Below, in pieces: positions 13,005-24,543 of a DNA stretch of 64,000 nucleotides (positions are counted from its first letter, which is position 1; each line of letters starts with the position of its first letter). The translations under genes were made by a program, and so were the position numbers. This stretch comes from Rotaria sordida (Eukaryota > Rotifera > Eurotatoria > Philodinida > Philodinidae), in the NCBI GenBank assembly GCA_905250125.1, contig CAJNOL010000119.1:124001-188000 (forward strand). The letters are read 5' to 3'. Below the pieces are notes generated by a model. The model was not told where the DNA came from, ran no database searches, and was given only the letters and a program-made list of their open reading frames with translations.

Positions 13005-15822
13005 ATGGATGATGAAAATATTGGTACAATGGATCAATGGTTCGATTCAACATTTATGGTTCTTAATGAATCATATCAACTTGATTTACGTCGAGTTATG
13101 TCACCAGATACATGTGAATTAGTTCATGCATTAAGTGATTATTATATGTATGATAATATTGGCCTATTTATTCATTTATTGGGTTTAACTTCACATTATC
13201 TTACATCAACGTCATTTGTCTATGCTGACAATCAACTTAAACATAAACTTAATCTTCATTTACTCTTAGTTGTACGAGCAGGTAGAAAAATCATATTGAT
13301 ATTTTTAATTAAATGTATACTTTGAAAGATAATCAAATGTATATTTTCATGAAATATGTGATAAAACAAAGTTCTTTTCATGATTGAGTCTTATCTAAAT
13401 CTCTTTGCAATACACTCGAATTGACAACGGCGTAATATGAAGATAACTTGAAAAAATAGGCTAAAATGATTTTTTTTTAAATCTAGATATTGTCTATTAT
13501 TGAGATGAAATTACAAATTATATGTTGGATTTGCCATAAGAAACGATAAAATAATTAAGGCCATTTTTTTTTTATGGTATAGAATATCATAGCCTCTTAT
13601 TTATTAAGTATTAGTATAGTTTTTAATGTTGAATTTCTTAGGTGAAAGAGTATGAATAAGTAATATATGAGAGGTCTTATTGACATAGCAAAATATTAAA
13701 AAATAATTATTATTATTTTATTTTCATACTCTTCTGTTACAATAAATTAAATGTAGCGTAAACAATAGAAAAAATTTTTAACGAATAAAAATGATGACAA
13801 AGTTGTCTTAAGTTGTAAATAAGAAAATATTTTAACCTTTCTGTGGAATCCTATGACCTCCTTATTCGAAAGAAAACAGGAAAGAGAGCAGAAAAATGTT
13901 TTCACATGAAAGCATTTGAATAAAGGAAACAGAAAAACTTGAAATTATAATCAAGGAATATTTCTAAACAACTATGTTATTTTGAGATTGAAAATTTAAT
14001 ATAATTTTTAACTAGGCTATGAAAGATCATCATTGGTTGAACATCTAAAACAAGCAATGAATAATGTACAATGTATTCGTCAAACTGGTCAACAATATGA
14101 TATTCGACATACATTTAATTCAAATATATTTTGTCGATCAGATGAATCGTCAATATCATCAGGTCTTTGTCTATCAGATAAATTTGATGAACATGGAACA
14201 TATATACATATTCAAAAACAAAATTCTTTTTCAATTATTGGTACAAGTACTGGACAGTTTATTCGAAAATTACTTGAAACAAAATTTAATCATAATAATA
14301 ATAGTATTCATAATAATAATAATAATAATAATATTAATAATAACAATAATAATAATAATTATAATATAAATAATGCAGATTGGTTAATGATGTTTATTGC
14401 AAGTAAAGCACGTTTATTTTGTCGACGACCAAAATTATTTGATCCAAATCGTTATCCATCACTTGAACAATGGATTATAGTTCTTAATTGTCATTGCATA
14501 AATTTAATGGATTTTTATTTTGATGAACCACAAGCAAATCAATTTATGTGTGATTATCTTGATGCACTTTCACTTAAAGGTATATTTATATTATAATTAT
14601 GAAATTATTTTTGTAATTACTTTTTTTTTTTTTCCTTTTAAAGCAACATCTCTTGAAGATAGTCATCCATGGATGTCAGCAAGATATTTATCGGCACGTG
14701 AACATGTCTTACGTATATCAGCATCATTACGTATAATTGAATTAGCTATTGAAACATTAATTGTTTATCGACGAACATTTCATACATTTGGTCAAGCAGA
14801 TAAAATATTTTATGATAATTGTACTCATATTATTGAACAAACACGAAGTACTACAACAACAACACGAGTAAATATTAATGTTGCTATTGTTCAATCAGCT
14901 ATTTATTTTGTTAATACAAGTATTAAACAATTTGAAATTATGTTTGAACCAACATTAAATACTGGAACACCAAATTCAGAGTAAAAAAAAAAAATTATTT
15001 TTATTTTATTAACAATATTTGTTTTTCTTTGTATTGAATTTGTTTTTTTTTTTTCGCCCATCTTTTAGTCTTCCATCATTGATCAATCAAGCACCTATAT
15101 CAGATCGTTCATGGATAACACATTCATCATCATCATCATCAGCATTTCCTCCAAGATCAACATCACCAGCATCAAAACGTTTAAAAACTTTTGTTGATCC
15201 ATCATATGTTAAATCATTAGAACTTGCACATGAACTTTTACTTTTACCATATGTAGCATTTACACGTACATCTGTCTATGCAAATTCAAAATTAAAACGT
15301 AATGCTGCTTATCTTGATTCAGTTATTGAAGAATTAAAAAAACATCATCTACTTATTATGGTAAGACAAGGTGTACAAATGGTTGATGGAACAAGAAGAC
15401 GTGTTGATCTTCTTGTCAAATGTGCTCCAATGTTAAAAGAAGATGAAAATAACAACAACAACAACAACAATAATAATAATAGTGATAAAAACGATGATGA
15501 TCTTATTGAACGTTTAAGTCGTTTTGGTGTTGAATATGATCGTTATATTCAAACATTAGGTACACTTGATATTGGAGAAAAATATCGTTTATCTGAACAA
15601 TGTTTTGAATTATTAAATTCACCTGATTATAAACGATACTTGACAGTTGATCTTGAACGAATAGCACCATTACATCGTATACAACAACAACAACAACAAC
15701 AACAACATCAACAACAAGAACAACATCGACATTCGATTCAACATGAAGAAACAAATGATTTATGGACCTCATCTTCATCATCATCTAATATTAAGCTTGA
15801 ACCTGCAGATTTTTATGCATAA
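13005..15822 (+). CDS. Uncharacterised protein, tentative DUF3987-like
   Basis: Four exons: 13005-13281, 14016-14579, 14644-14980, 15069-15822 (643 aa). Family assignment is tentative. The order of elements resembles DUF3987 proteins (bacterial and mobile-element primase-associated). There is an N-terminal helix-rich part, then a strand-turn that sits where a P-loop should be (LHLLLVVRAGYERSSLVEHL). A WL..IASKARLFCRRPKLF segment follows, and then a helical end with SLRIIELAIETLIVY and IVQSAIYFVNTSIKQFEIMF. The P-loop position lacks GKS/T, so ATP binding would be lost if the match is right. The C-terminal third (from SYVKSLELAHELLLLPY) is helical with no recognised domain and ends with Gln- and Ser-rich tracts. 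Long Asn runs near 14,290-14,360 and 15,448-15,480 come from AAT/AAC repeats. The first intron is 734 nt, long for this region. There is no signal peptide or membrane segment. Confidence 0.75.
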
Positions 15823-16918
15823 AAAAATTTCAGAGATATTATTATATTTATTTTTTTTGTGTCAGATGAACTATTCATTTTTTCATTAAAATAAAAAAAA
15901 AATTGAATATTTATTATTTTTTTTTGTCGCAATTTTAGCAAAGACATATACATAAAAATAATATTTCAGATAAATCTAAGATAATAATTTATTTGGAAAA
16001 TATCTTTTCTATCAAATTCATAATAAATCTCAATAAGTATATTAAAAGTTTTACACTTACTCAATCAATCTTCATGTTCATATATTTCTAAGAATGGCCT
16101 AACCGCTTTATCGTTATTTATAATTTCTTTGTCATAGTTATTAGAAAGTTCTTTTATATTAAAAGGAATAATTGATCGATAAAAATACGACCTTATTTCA
16201 TTCATCACTTATTCATTATCAATGAGTTTTCAGCAGTTAATCTATATATATATACATATACTAATAAGCTGAATGAAATTAGGAATCTGCATGAAATATC
16301 GCATTTTTCCATGCTAAATATATAAGTATATAGACATTGTCAGTTGTTTATTAATAGAAAACAACATTCTTTCTTCGTAATAACATGTCTGATCTAAAAA
16401 CTAATAACAAAAAAGATACTGAATTTATGTTTTTCAAATCATGTTATTACAATAGATCAACAAATTAATTTAATTCTCTAAGAAGAAAGTCTTATGTGCA
16501 TAGCATGAGAAGAATCTTTATTAATAGAACATGCACTTTAAGTACAAACTTATATTATAAATGAAGACATAATCATTTTAATACTATGTAATTGCTTGTT
16601 TATTCATAAAAATGCATTATCTAATTAAAATTTATAAATGTTTATCAATCGATTCATAAATCCAAGCGGCTTATGATAGAATTTTGAAATTTAATATAAG
16701 GATTGGAAAAATCAATAGAATATAGAGAAACAAAAACTCATATTATTTAACATAATTGAAAAATGCGTCCTTTTTTTTTTGTATTATTCACTCTGCTTTT
16801 TGTTTGCTGTCTTAATATTATAATTATGAATTGTTACTTTCATTGTATCTATAGTAAGCACTAAGATAAAATTAAAAATAAAGTATTTTCTTTTTCTTTT
16901 ACTTGAACAAATGAGGTA
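15823..16918. other. Intergenic, nothing recognised
   Basis: AT-rich sequence following the gene that ends at 15,822. I see no coding frame, RNA gene or repeat here beyond simple sequence. Confidence 0.45.
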
Positions 16919-17075
16919 TGTTCAGATTTCCAAAAAAAAGGAAATTACCCACATTTCTGAAATTTCCATCAGCTCGATAACTATATAGCAGTGCAAATCA
17001 AAAGTTTTTAGACATATTGAAAATTCCAGAAATCTCCGAAATTTCTGAAATTTCCTTTTTAGGAAGTCTGAACAC
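16919..17075. repeat. ~155-bp imperfect inverted repeat
   Basis: The ends GTTCAGATTTCC (about 16,920) and the complement of GGAAGTCTGAAC (about 17,061-17,072) pair, and the pairing continues inward through A-rich GGAAATT blocks. An internal TTTCTGAAATTTCC occurs in both orientations. It is probably a decayed foldback element; no target duplication is recognised. Confidence 0.5.
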
Positions 17076-17637
17076 TGCTGAATTTGAAACAAAAAAATAT
17101 ATATTAGAAAGCATAAATCTTTTTGCAAAAGTCTTGAATAGATATTTTTATCATGGACTTCGCCAGTGTTTGGCTTTGTTACCAATGATAAAGAAACGTT
17201 TAGAACCATAGGATAAACATTAATAAATAATTGTTTTGAAGTACTACAATTAACGGTAATATAAAAAAAGCATTGTCGTCTATCAGGCTGTGAACTAAAA
17301 ACATTTTCATGAGATTGAATATTAGTATAATCAATTAATTTTTGATTTTTACACGATAGTATTGTTAACTTTAATATAAACAAATAAACTTGACATATAT
17401 TAATCTGACTGAAATGACTTGCACTTATTTTGCATTGTATATTTTATCATATTAAAAGCAATAATGACACTTCAAAAAAAAAAAATAAAAAGGTTTCGTC
17501 AGCGTTTATTCTATGAACAAGAACTATGAATATCCGTTTATTATTGATGAAAATCTTAACTCATTAGATGAAACTATATTGAAAATAAATAATTTCCTTT
17601 TCGATGAAATTACTTACGGATTAATCTTTATCAGATC

Positions 17638-18410
17638 TATTAGAGTGGAATATAATATTATTCTAGGAGGATAATGCTATACTTTCAAATAGCATCAATA
17701 ATAAATTTTATATCAAATTAAAGTGCATCAAAAATAAGATTTACCAGTACTAAATAGTAAGAATTATAGCAATTTCTTAGTATCAAATTGAGGAACTTCC
17801 TGATTTTGACGCCATGTCAAAATAGAAAAATCTTTCTCATGAGGCAGTTTAAACTAGATCTCATTTAAAATAATGATTATCACAAAGTAATCGACATCTA
17901 ACCTAGAAACATGAGAACAAAGAATCAAAAATAGAATTTAAAAAAATGCTGTCACAATAGGAACATAATCGTTATCACGAAGAAATTGAAAAAAAAAGAA
18001 CACATTTCAAATGTTTTGATAAAACTGGAAATAAAAATTGAGTTACGAGAATATTTTTTATGTTCGTATGCGTCTTATCTCAGTCCTGTAAAAAACAAAA
18101 CACCAATGGTCACCATAATTATATTCACCAAATCTTAGAAAAATAAACATTACTGTATGATATTCTATCATTTTAAATGAGATCTAGTTTGAATTGCTTC
18201 ATGAGAAGGATTTTTCTATGTTAACATAGCATAAAAATCAGGAATTTCCTCAATTTGATACTGAGAAATTGTCATAACTCTTACTATTTAGTATTGATAA
18301 ATCCTATTTCTGACGTGCTTTAATTTGGTATAAAACTTATTGTTGATGCTATTTGAAAGTATAGCATTACTCTTCTGGAATAATATTATGTTTCATCCTA
18401 ATACATTCCA
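17638..18410. repeat. ~770-bp foldback element, ~240-bp diverged arms
   Basis: The left arm (about 17,638-17,878) and right arm (about 18,166-18,410) are reverse complements with scattered substitutions. Examples: GCTATACTTTCAAATAGCATC pairs with GATGCTATTTGAAAGTATAGC, and GAGATCTAGTTT near 18,180 pairs with AAACTAGATCTC near 17,853. The ~290-bp centre is not palindromic. No ORF spans it. This is the architecture of a non-autonomous foldback/MITE. I could not fix exact termini or a target duplication. Confidence 0.7.
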
Positions 18411-18627
18411 TATATTCTATTCATAGTTCTGATGAATCAGATAGAAAATAAAAATAAGAAAAATAAATTATTATATTGTTTATTTTTTACTAAAAATACA
18501 TGAAGATAGAATACACACACAATAGGGTAGTTGTATCACAAAACTAGTCTACAATTTATGACTAATAATATGGATCATAGACAGGATACAAGATGACAAT
18601 ATAAGACATATTATAATTTAATATTGT

Positions 18628-21230
18628 CTATAAAATCATTGATCCAGGATTTTCAAGAAATTGTTTAAATTCTTGTAACCATTGAGCACCAATAGCACCA
18701 TCAACAACACGATGGTCAACTGCTAATGTTACATTGAGAATAGTTGATTGGCGAAAACTATTTAAAAACAAAAAAGAATAAATTCAAATGATTAATAAAC
18801 AAAAATAATTTCATACCCTTTTGATGAATCTGTCGCAGGTACAATTTTTGTTTCAATACCACCAACAGCTAAAATAGCTGACTAGAAAAATAAAAAGAAG
18901 AATACATATATATATATTTTTTTTTTTTCTTTTGCTTTTCTATCAAAATAAACTATATTTTATATAACATACTTGTTGAGGATAAATTATAGCACTAAAA
19001 TTTGTTATACCATACATTCCCAAATTAGAAATTGTAAATGTTCCTACCTATAATTAATATGATAAAACAAGAAAACAAGAAAAAAGTTTCATTGATTTAC
19101 TTCAAGTTCATTGTCATTCAATTTTCCATTGTTTGCTTTTTCACTCAATTGTGATATTTCTTTATTAATAGTCGAAACACCCTAAAGAACAAAAAAAACA
19201 ACAAACATATTTCATTTGAAAAAACAATAAAAACTACTTTTTGATCAGCATTATAAATAATAGGCGTCATAAGAATACCAGCTTCAGTAGCAATTGCTAC
19301 ATTGATATCAACAGTTTCATATCTAATATAAACAATTAAAATTAAATGAACAAAAACAAATTCAGTTAAAAATCTTTACTGTCGGATAGATTTATCCATC
19401 CAAACGCTATTTGTTTCAGGTCGTTTCTTGCATGCAAGTGCAGCTGCTTTTATAATAAAATCATTTACTGAAATACCACGTATTTTTTCTTTTGAATCCT
19501 TTGATTTAGGTGTTAACATATCATTAAATTTTTGACGTAATCTAGAAAAAAAAAAAAAAAAAGTTAATAAATCACGGAAAATTCATTGATGTTTAAAAGA
19601 ATATACTTAAGTATTTCATCTAATTGAATATCAATAGATAAATAATAATGAGGTATTGTAGTCTTTGATTCAATTACACGACGAGCATTTTCCTAAGAGA
19701 AAAGACAATAAAGTATTGAAATATCTTTGTATAGATTATTTACTGCTCGTAATTCTGATATTTGTTGTTCATCATAACCACCTGCACGTGTTGCTGTTTC
19801 TTTATCTTTTTTAACTGCTTTGGATGGAATTGCTTGAGCATCTTTGACTTTTTTAGCTTCTGGTTTAGCTTTAGCACCACCTTCTTTTATAAATTTCTCA
19901 ACATCTTCAGCAATAATTCGGCCATTAGGACCACTACCTTGAATTGACTAGAAAATTTAGATAAAATATGATTTTTTTGTTTTTGTATGTATACAACATA
20001 GAGAATTGAATATTTACTTCAAGATCTATGCCTTTTTCTTCAGCAAGTTTTCTAGCAAAAGGTGATGCTGTAATTCGATCATCGCTACTTGTTTGTTGTT
20101 CTTTTTGACTTATTGATTCATCTTTTTTCACAGATTCATTCTCTTTCTTTGCAGTTTTTCCAGATGAAGTGACTTTTTCTTCTGACGATTCCTTTTTGAT
20201 TGATGTTTCACTACTATCACCTGTATAATCTTTAAATGCAGCTATATCTTCTTCTTTTTCAACAATAATAGCACATAACTAAATATATAAATTATTAAAT
20301 AATTCGATAAGAAAAAAAGAACCTATCCAATAACTCTATTATATTTACTTTTCCAACTGGTACATCTTTACTTCCAGCAGGTACAATAATTTTTGCTAGA
20401 TATCCCTCATCACCTGATTCAAATCCTAATGTTGCTTTATCTGTTTCGATTTCAGCCAATATATCACCTATAAGAAAATTTTCAATAATTGAACTTTAAA
20501 ATAAATAAAGAACTACTCATAACAATGATGATAGAGAGATACCTTCAGCAATTTTTTCTCCTTCTTTTTTAGACCATGATCGTATTACACCAGTTTCCAT
20601 AGTTGGTGATAATGCTGGAAGAGGAACTTTTTTATGAGATGGTAAACTACTAGATGAAGCATATCGAATAGGTAGATGTTGTCCAATACGAATTATATCA
20701 TTTCTTGATAGTGATAATAATCGACCAGTGTTACATGAAGGAAGGTTTGAATTGACTAGAAATAGGGATGAGCTAAAATAATGCAAAAAAAAAAAAAAAA
20801 AAACATTTTTCTTATTAAAATATTATCTCAAGAATATCTATGATAAAAAATGTCAATAAAGAATATCGATAATATTTTGTGAATAATCATATAGTTCGAA
20901 CAATATTTTCAAAAATATTTCAAATATGAAAGATAATAGAAATTATTTCTATTAAATTTTTTAACATAAAACAGTATTTTGAAGTGCCTGTGAATTAGTA
21001 AATTTCGAATCTTCAAAATACAATTTTAATTTCTAAATTCTTGATCAATTTCATTCGAAATTGTTAAACTTAACAAAACTCTTTTTTTTTTTTTTTTTAA
21101 TAATTGCTCACTTGTTGAGATTTGTTTTAGTTGTTGAATTAGAAATAGTGAGACATCGTCTCAATAAATGATTAATTCTAGATGCTGATGAACAACGTTG
21201 TACAGTATTTAATAGACGAGTACTTTGCAT
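18628..21230 (-). CDS. DLAT: Pyruvate dehydrogenase E2, dihydrolipoamide acetyltransferase
   Basis: Twelve exons (complement): 21112-21230, 20543-20772, 20349-20467, 20018-20278, 19744-19947, 19607-19692, 19380-19541, 19238-19322, 19101-19181, 18973-19047, 18817-18881, 18628-18757 (538 aa). The first ~85 residues are basic and Ser-rich, as in a mitochondrial presequence. One lipoyl domain follows ([13 protein letters not shown], then [11 protein letters not shown] with lipoyl Lys127). After an Ala/Lys/Glu linker comes a peripheral-subunit-binding domain ([24 protein letters not shown]). The acetyltransferase catalytic domain ends with DHRVVDG (His511, Asp515). The enzyme transfers acetyl from lipoate to CoA in the PDH core. 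Mammalian DLAT has two lipoyl domains (647 aa); a single one is seen here, as in yeast and many invertebrates. The LDNP-style ending (LENPGSMIL) is complete. SMNDC1 lies 237 bp upstream on the same strand. Confidence 0.97.
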
Positions 21231-21467
21231 TTTTCAAGCAAATCGTTGTTATTTCTCGTAGAATTTAAATCAAATCCAAGAGATGAAAACAAAACAAAAT
21301 CTAGAATAACATATAAGTGTCGTTCTTTTTTATCTCATATCTTTCTTTCACATACACAAAAGATTACATTTAAATGAAAATGATGAACAAAAAACAATAT
21401 GACAAGAGAAAAAAAAAAAGAACCACAATAGTTAGTTGTAACATATATTATACATTCTCAAAGAAAT

Positions 21468-22575
21468 CTACGGTCGTGGTTGAGCTGGTTTATAATTTGA
21501 TATTAAATCACCATTTGTAGTACCATGTAATTGTTCAGTTCGTTTATTTGTTTTAACCATTGATTTTGATACGACACCTTTCCATGTTCGACTAGTTAAC
21601 TAAAATAAAGAAATATTATTGAAATAATAAATAATTTTGTTATTTATATTACTTTAGAATTAAAATCTGTCCATCGTTTTTTATCTTTTTCACGTTCTTC
21701 TTCAAATTCTTTTAATTTTGCTGTTTTTTTTTCTTTTTTTCGACGTTTAAGTTCACGTAATCGTTGTTCTAATTCTCGTCTATTAAATAAAAAAAAAGTA
21801 AGGTAGAATCAAACAAAAAACAAATGTTGCATATCAATATTTACTTTGTTTTAGCTCGATTAGCAGCTGATTGTATTCCACTCAAAGCAGAACGTGTTCG
21901 ATCAAATGGTTTTAATTTTGATGCCTATGATTGAAATATTCTTTTTTTTTTGAAATATATTATTATATACTTACTCGAACTATTGTTAATGCTGCTGATT
22001 CAAATCCATCAAAAATAACTGTACATGTTCCATCATCAAGTACATCATCAATTGTACATTCATAGTATCTATTTGGAAAAGAAAAGAATTACAATTAATA
22101 AAAACTTATGATTTTCACATACTTTCCATCTTCATTCCATGGTGCTAAACATCGATCACCAGTTTTCCATTTAATAGCTGAACGAACTGATGATGATGAT
22201 GATGTTGTTGTTGTATTATTTAATTGTGATGAAGATGAATAATTTGTAGATGTTATTTCATTATAATTCGTTGATGATGTTGCTGTTTCATCAGAATTTA
22301 AAATTGATGGATCAAAACCAAGTAATTCAGCTGTTATTTGTATTACTTCCTAAATGAAATAATTAATTCAAAAAAAAATAAATAGAGAAAATTATTTACT
22401 TCAAGATCTTGTTTAAGTTTGAGTAATTCAGGATCATCTGGTTTTGCTTTAAGTGCTAATTCTACCTTAAAAATTAATACAAAATAAAATCAATGTTATT
22501 GAAGAAAAGAAAAGAAATATTTACTTGTTCATGTTGATATTTATATGCAGGTAAATTTAAATCTCCAGTATCCAT
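21468..22575 (-). CDS. SMNDC1: Survival motor neuron-related splicing factor 30 (SPF30)
   Basis: Seven exons (complement): 22525-22575, 22400-22465, 22123-22349, 21975-22068, 21845-21924, 21653-21779, 21468-21599 (258 aa; human SMNDC1 is 238). The N-terminal helix (LPAYKYQHEQVELAL, PELLKLKQDLEEVI) matches the family. A Tudor domain starts near residue 100 (WKTGDRCLAPWNEDGKYYEC, VIFDGFESAALTIV); its aromatic residues bind symmetric dimethylarginine. The basic C-terminus has RELKRRKKEKTAKLKEFEEE and SRTWKGVVSKSMVK. SPF30 acts in the nucleus to recruit the tri-snRNP. The Ser/Thr/Asn-rich spacer before the Tudor domain is longer than in vertebrates. It is divergent from the syntaxin gene, 444 bp away. 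Confidence 0.95.
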
Positions 22576-23019
22576 TTAATTCTTGTTTTTTTTTGGGATA
22601 TTAAAGTGGCGCTTTTTGTGTTCAAATAACCAAATAAATGAATGACTAATTTGGTTAATTGTTGATTGGAATATAAAGACATTCATTTTGACTGGTTGAT
22701 ATTTTAAGTTTAATAAATGTATATTTATAAAGAAAAAAAAAACCGAATTTTTTAAATTAAATTTGATTATTTCAATTATTTTTATTTATTTTCGTAGAAT
22801 AACAACGCCATCTACTGATAATGACAGTGAAATTTGTAATGAGTCATTATCAAATATATGAATGATTGTATGAGACAGAGTAAATATAGAGTAGTATACA
22901 GTAAAGAATTTATTAGTAAGTATTAAATAACTGAGAATTCTACTATATTATTAAATAATTAATAAAGATTTTCTTGTTTCTAAAACAAATTAAATAAAAA
23001 GAATCGGTAGACAATATTC
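22576..23019. promoter_or_regulatory. Shared divergent promoter region SMNDC1 / syntaxin
   Basis: This 444-bp space separates the start codons of two divergent genes. It is AT-rich with no clear TATA box. Shared promoter use is inferred from arrangement only. Confidence 0.4.
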
Positions 23020-24543
23020 ATGGCTGATACATCAGATGATGAATTATTGCAAGTGAGAACAAGAAAACAAATGCTTACATATGAATTTTAATATTAAACT
23101 TTCATATATGCTTAGATTAATTCTTATTTTTGCTTGCTTTCTAACATTTTAATAGGATTATATTTGCATACTACACAGTTTGATAATAACTAATCTTTAA
23201 TTATTATCTTTAAGAAATGATTTTCATTTCAGATCGACAATTGTATTGATATTTGGTCAGCAAAAAGTAAGAAAAAAAAAAGTTCAAAGAAAATTATATT
23301 TATATTATTTGGTTTTAGTGACAAGTTCTAATGATTTTCAACGTTTACATAATGGTGTATCAACTAATCAAGTCAAGATTAATAATCATAGTATGTTAAA
23401 TTATTATTTAATCTTTTTGTTGTTTTTGATCTATTAGTTAATTATTTATAGTGAATGATCTTGACAAACTCGTACAAAAATTAGGTACATCAGAAGATAG
23501 TGAACCATTACGGGAACGTTAGTAAGTTGAATAAATCTATGATGAAATTTGAATATAATCTTTATTTACTATCAGTCATCGTCTACAAAATGAAACAAAA
23601 TCATTAATGCAAGAAATAAATCGTGCTCTTGAACAACTTAGAAGCATTCCTATAGAAACTGAGGCTGATCATGTGAAATAAAAATAAAAGAAAAAATGTC
23701 ATGAATAAATTTTTCTTTTTGTTTTTTTTGTAGAGACGTAGAAAAAATGTGGTTGAAACTTTACTAAATCAACATTTAGCAGCATTAAATCGTTTTCAAG
23801 AAATACAACGTAAAGGTGCTAGAAAAGAAAAAGAAAGTCTTGAACGTGCTCGAGCTGTTACATATCGACAACAAAGTTTACATGAATCACAAGATAATGA
23901 TCAATTTAATTCTTCAAATACTCAACTTCAACAACAATCTGTTTTACCAATGGAACAAGAAGTTAATTTAAGAGGTTTACATGAACGTGATGAACAATTA
24001 CGTCAAATTGAAGTATAAAATTAATTTTGAAGAAATTCAATAAATAAATTAAAAAAATAATTACTTTTTCCTTAGACAAATATTGTTGAAGTGAATGAAC
24101 TATTTAAAGATGTTGCTAAAATTGTCCATGAGCATGATGGAATAATTGGTGAGTATTTTTTTAAGAGATTTTACAAAAAGTGTGGAACATATAAAATGAA
24201 TAATCTTATTTACTATCTAATCGAAAGTTATATTAAAGCTTCTATTGAACAAGACAATCGACAACTTATTCAAACTTTTATGAAACATATTTGATTATTT
24301 AGATACTACTGAACAATATATATTAGACGCTGAGTCGAATGTAGGATCGGCTAATAAACAATTAACACAAGCTGTTACTTATCAGGTTATTTATTTATTA
24401 TTCATGAAAATTATATATATATATATATATTTATTTTTAAATTCTAGACTTCTGCTCGACGTAAAAAAATTATTTTAATTACAGTTGTGATCATTTTGTT
24501 ATTTATTTTGGGTCTTGGCTTATATTTGGGACTTAGAAAATGA
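23020..24543 (+). CDS. Syntaxin-7/12-like endosomal Qa-SNARE
   Basis: Nine exons: 23020-23052, 23233-23266, 23319-23390, 23452-23521, 23576-23672, 23734-24012, 24076-24148, 24303-24385, 24448-24543 (278 aa). The N-terminal Habc-like part includes DLDKLVQKLGTSEDSEPLRE, LMQEINRALEQLRSIP and HLAALNRFQEIQRKGARKEK. The SNARE motif starts near LHERDEQLRQIETNIVEVNE and runs to NKQLTQAVTYQ. A C-terminal membrane anchor (residues about 254-275, IILITVVIILLFILGLGLYL) ends in LRK. These match syntaxin-7/12 (endosome/lysosome fusion). At the ionic zero layer the usual Gln (HEQGDVID in STX7) is replaced: the reading here is VHEHDGIID, His215. An AATAAA at 24,967 fits a ~430-nt 3' UTR. An alternative start (ATG split across exons 2/3, MTSSNDFQRL) is possible. 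Confidence 0.92.

Noticed and set aside
15503..15784. Val-rich minus-strand frame opposite the Gln/Asn tracts
   Set aside because: Antisense of CAA/AAC repeats in a coding exon.
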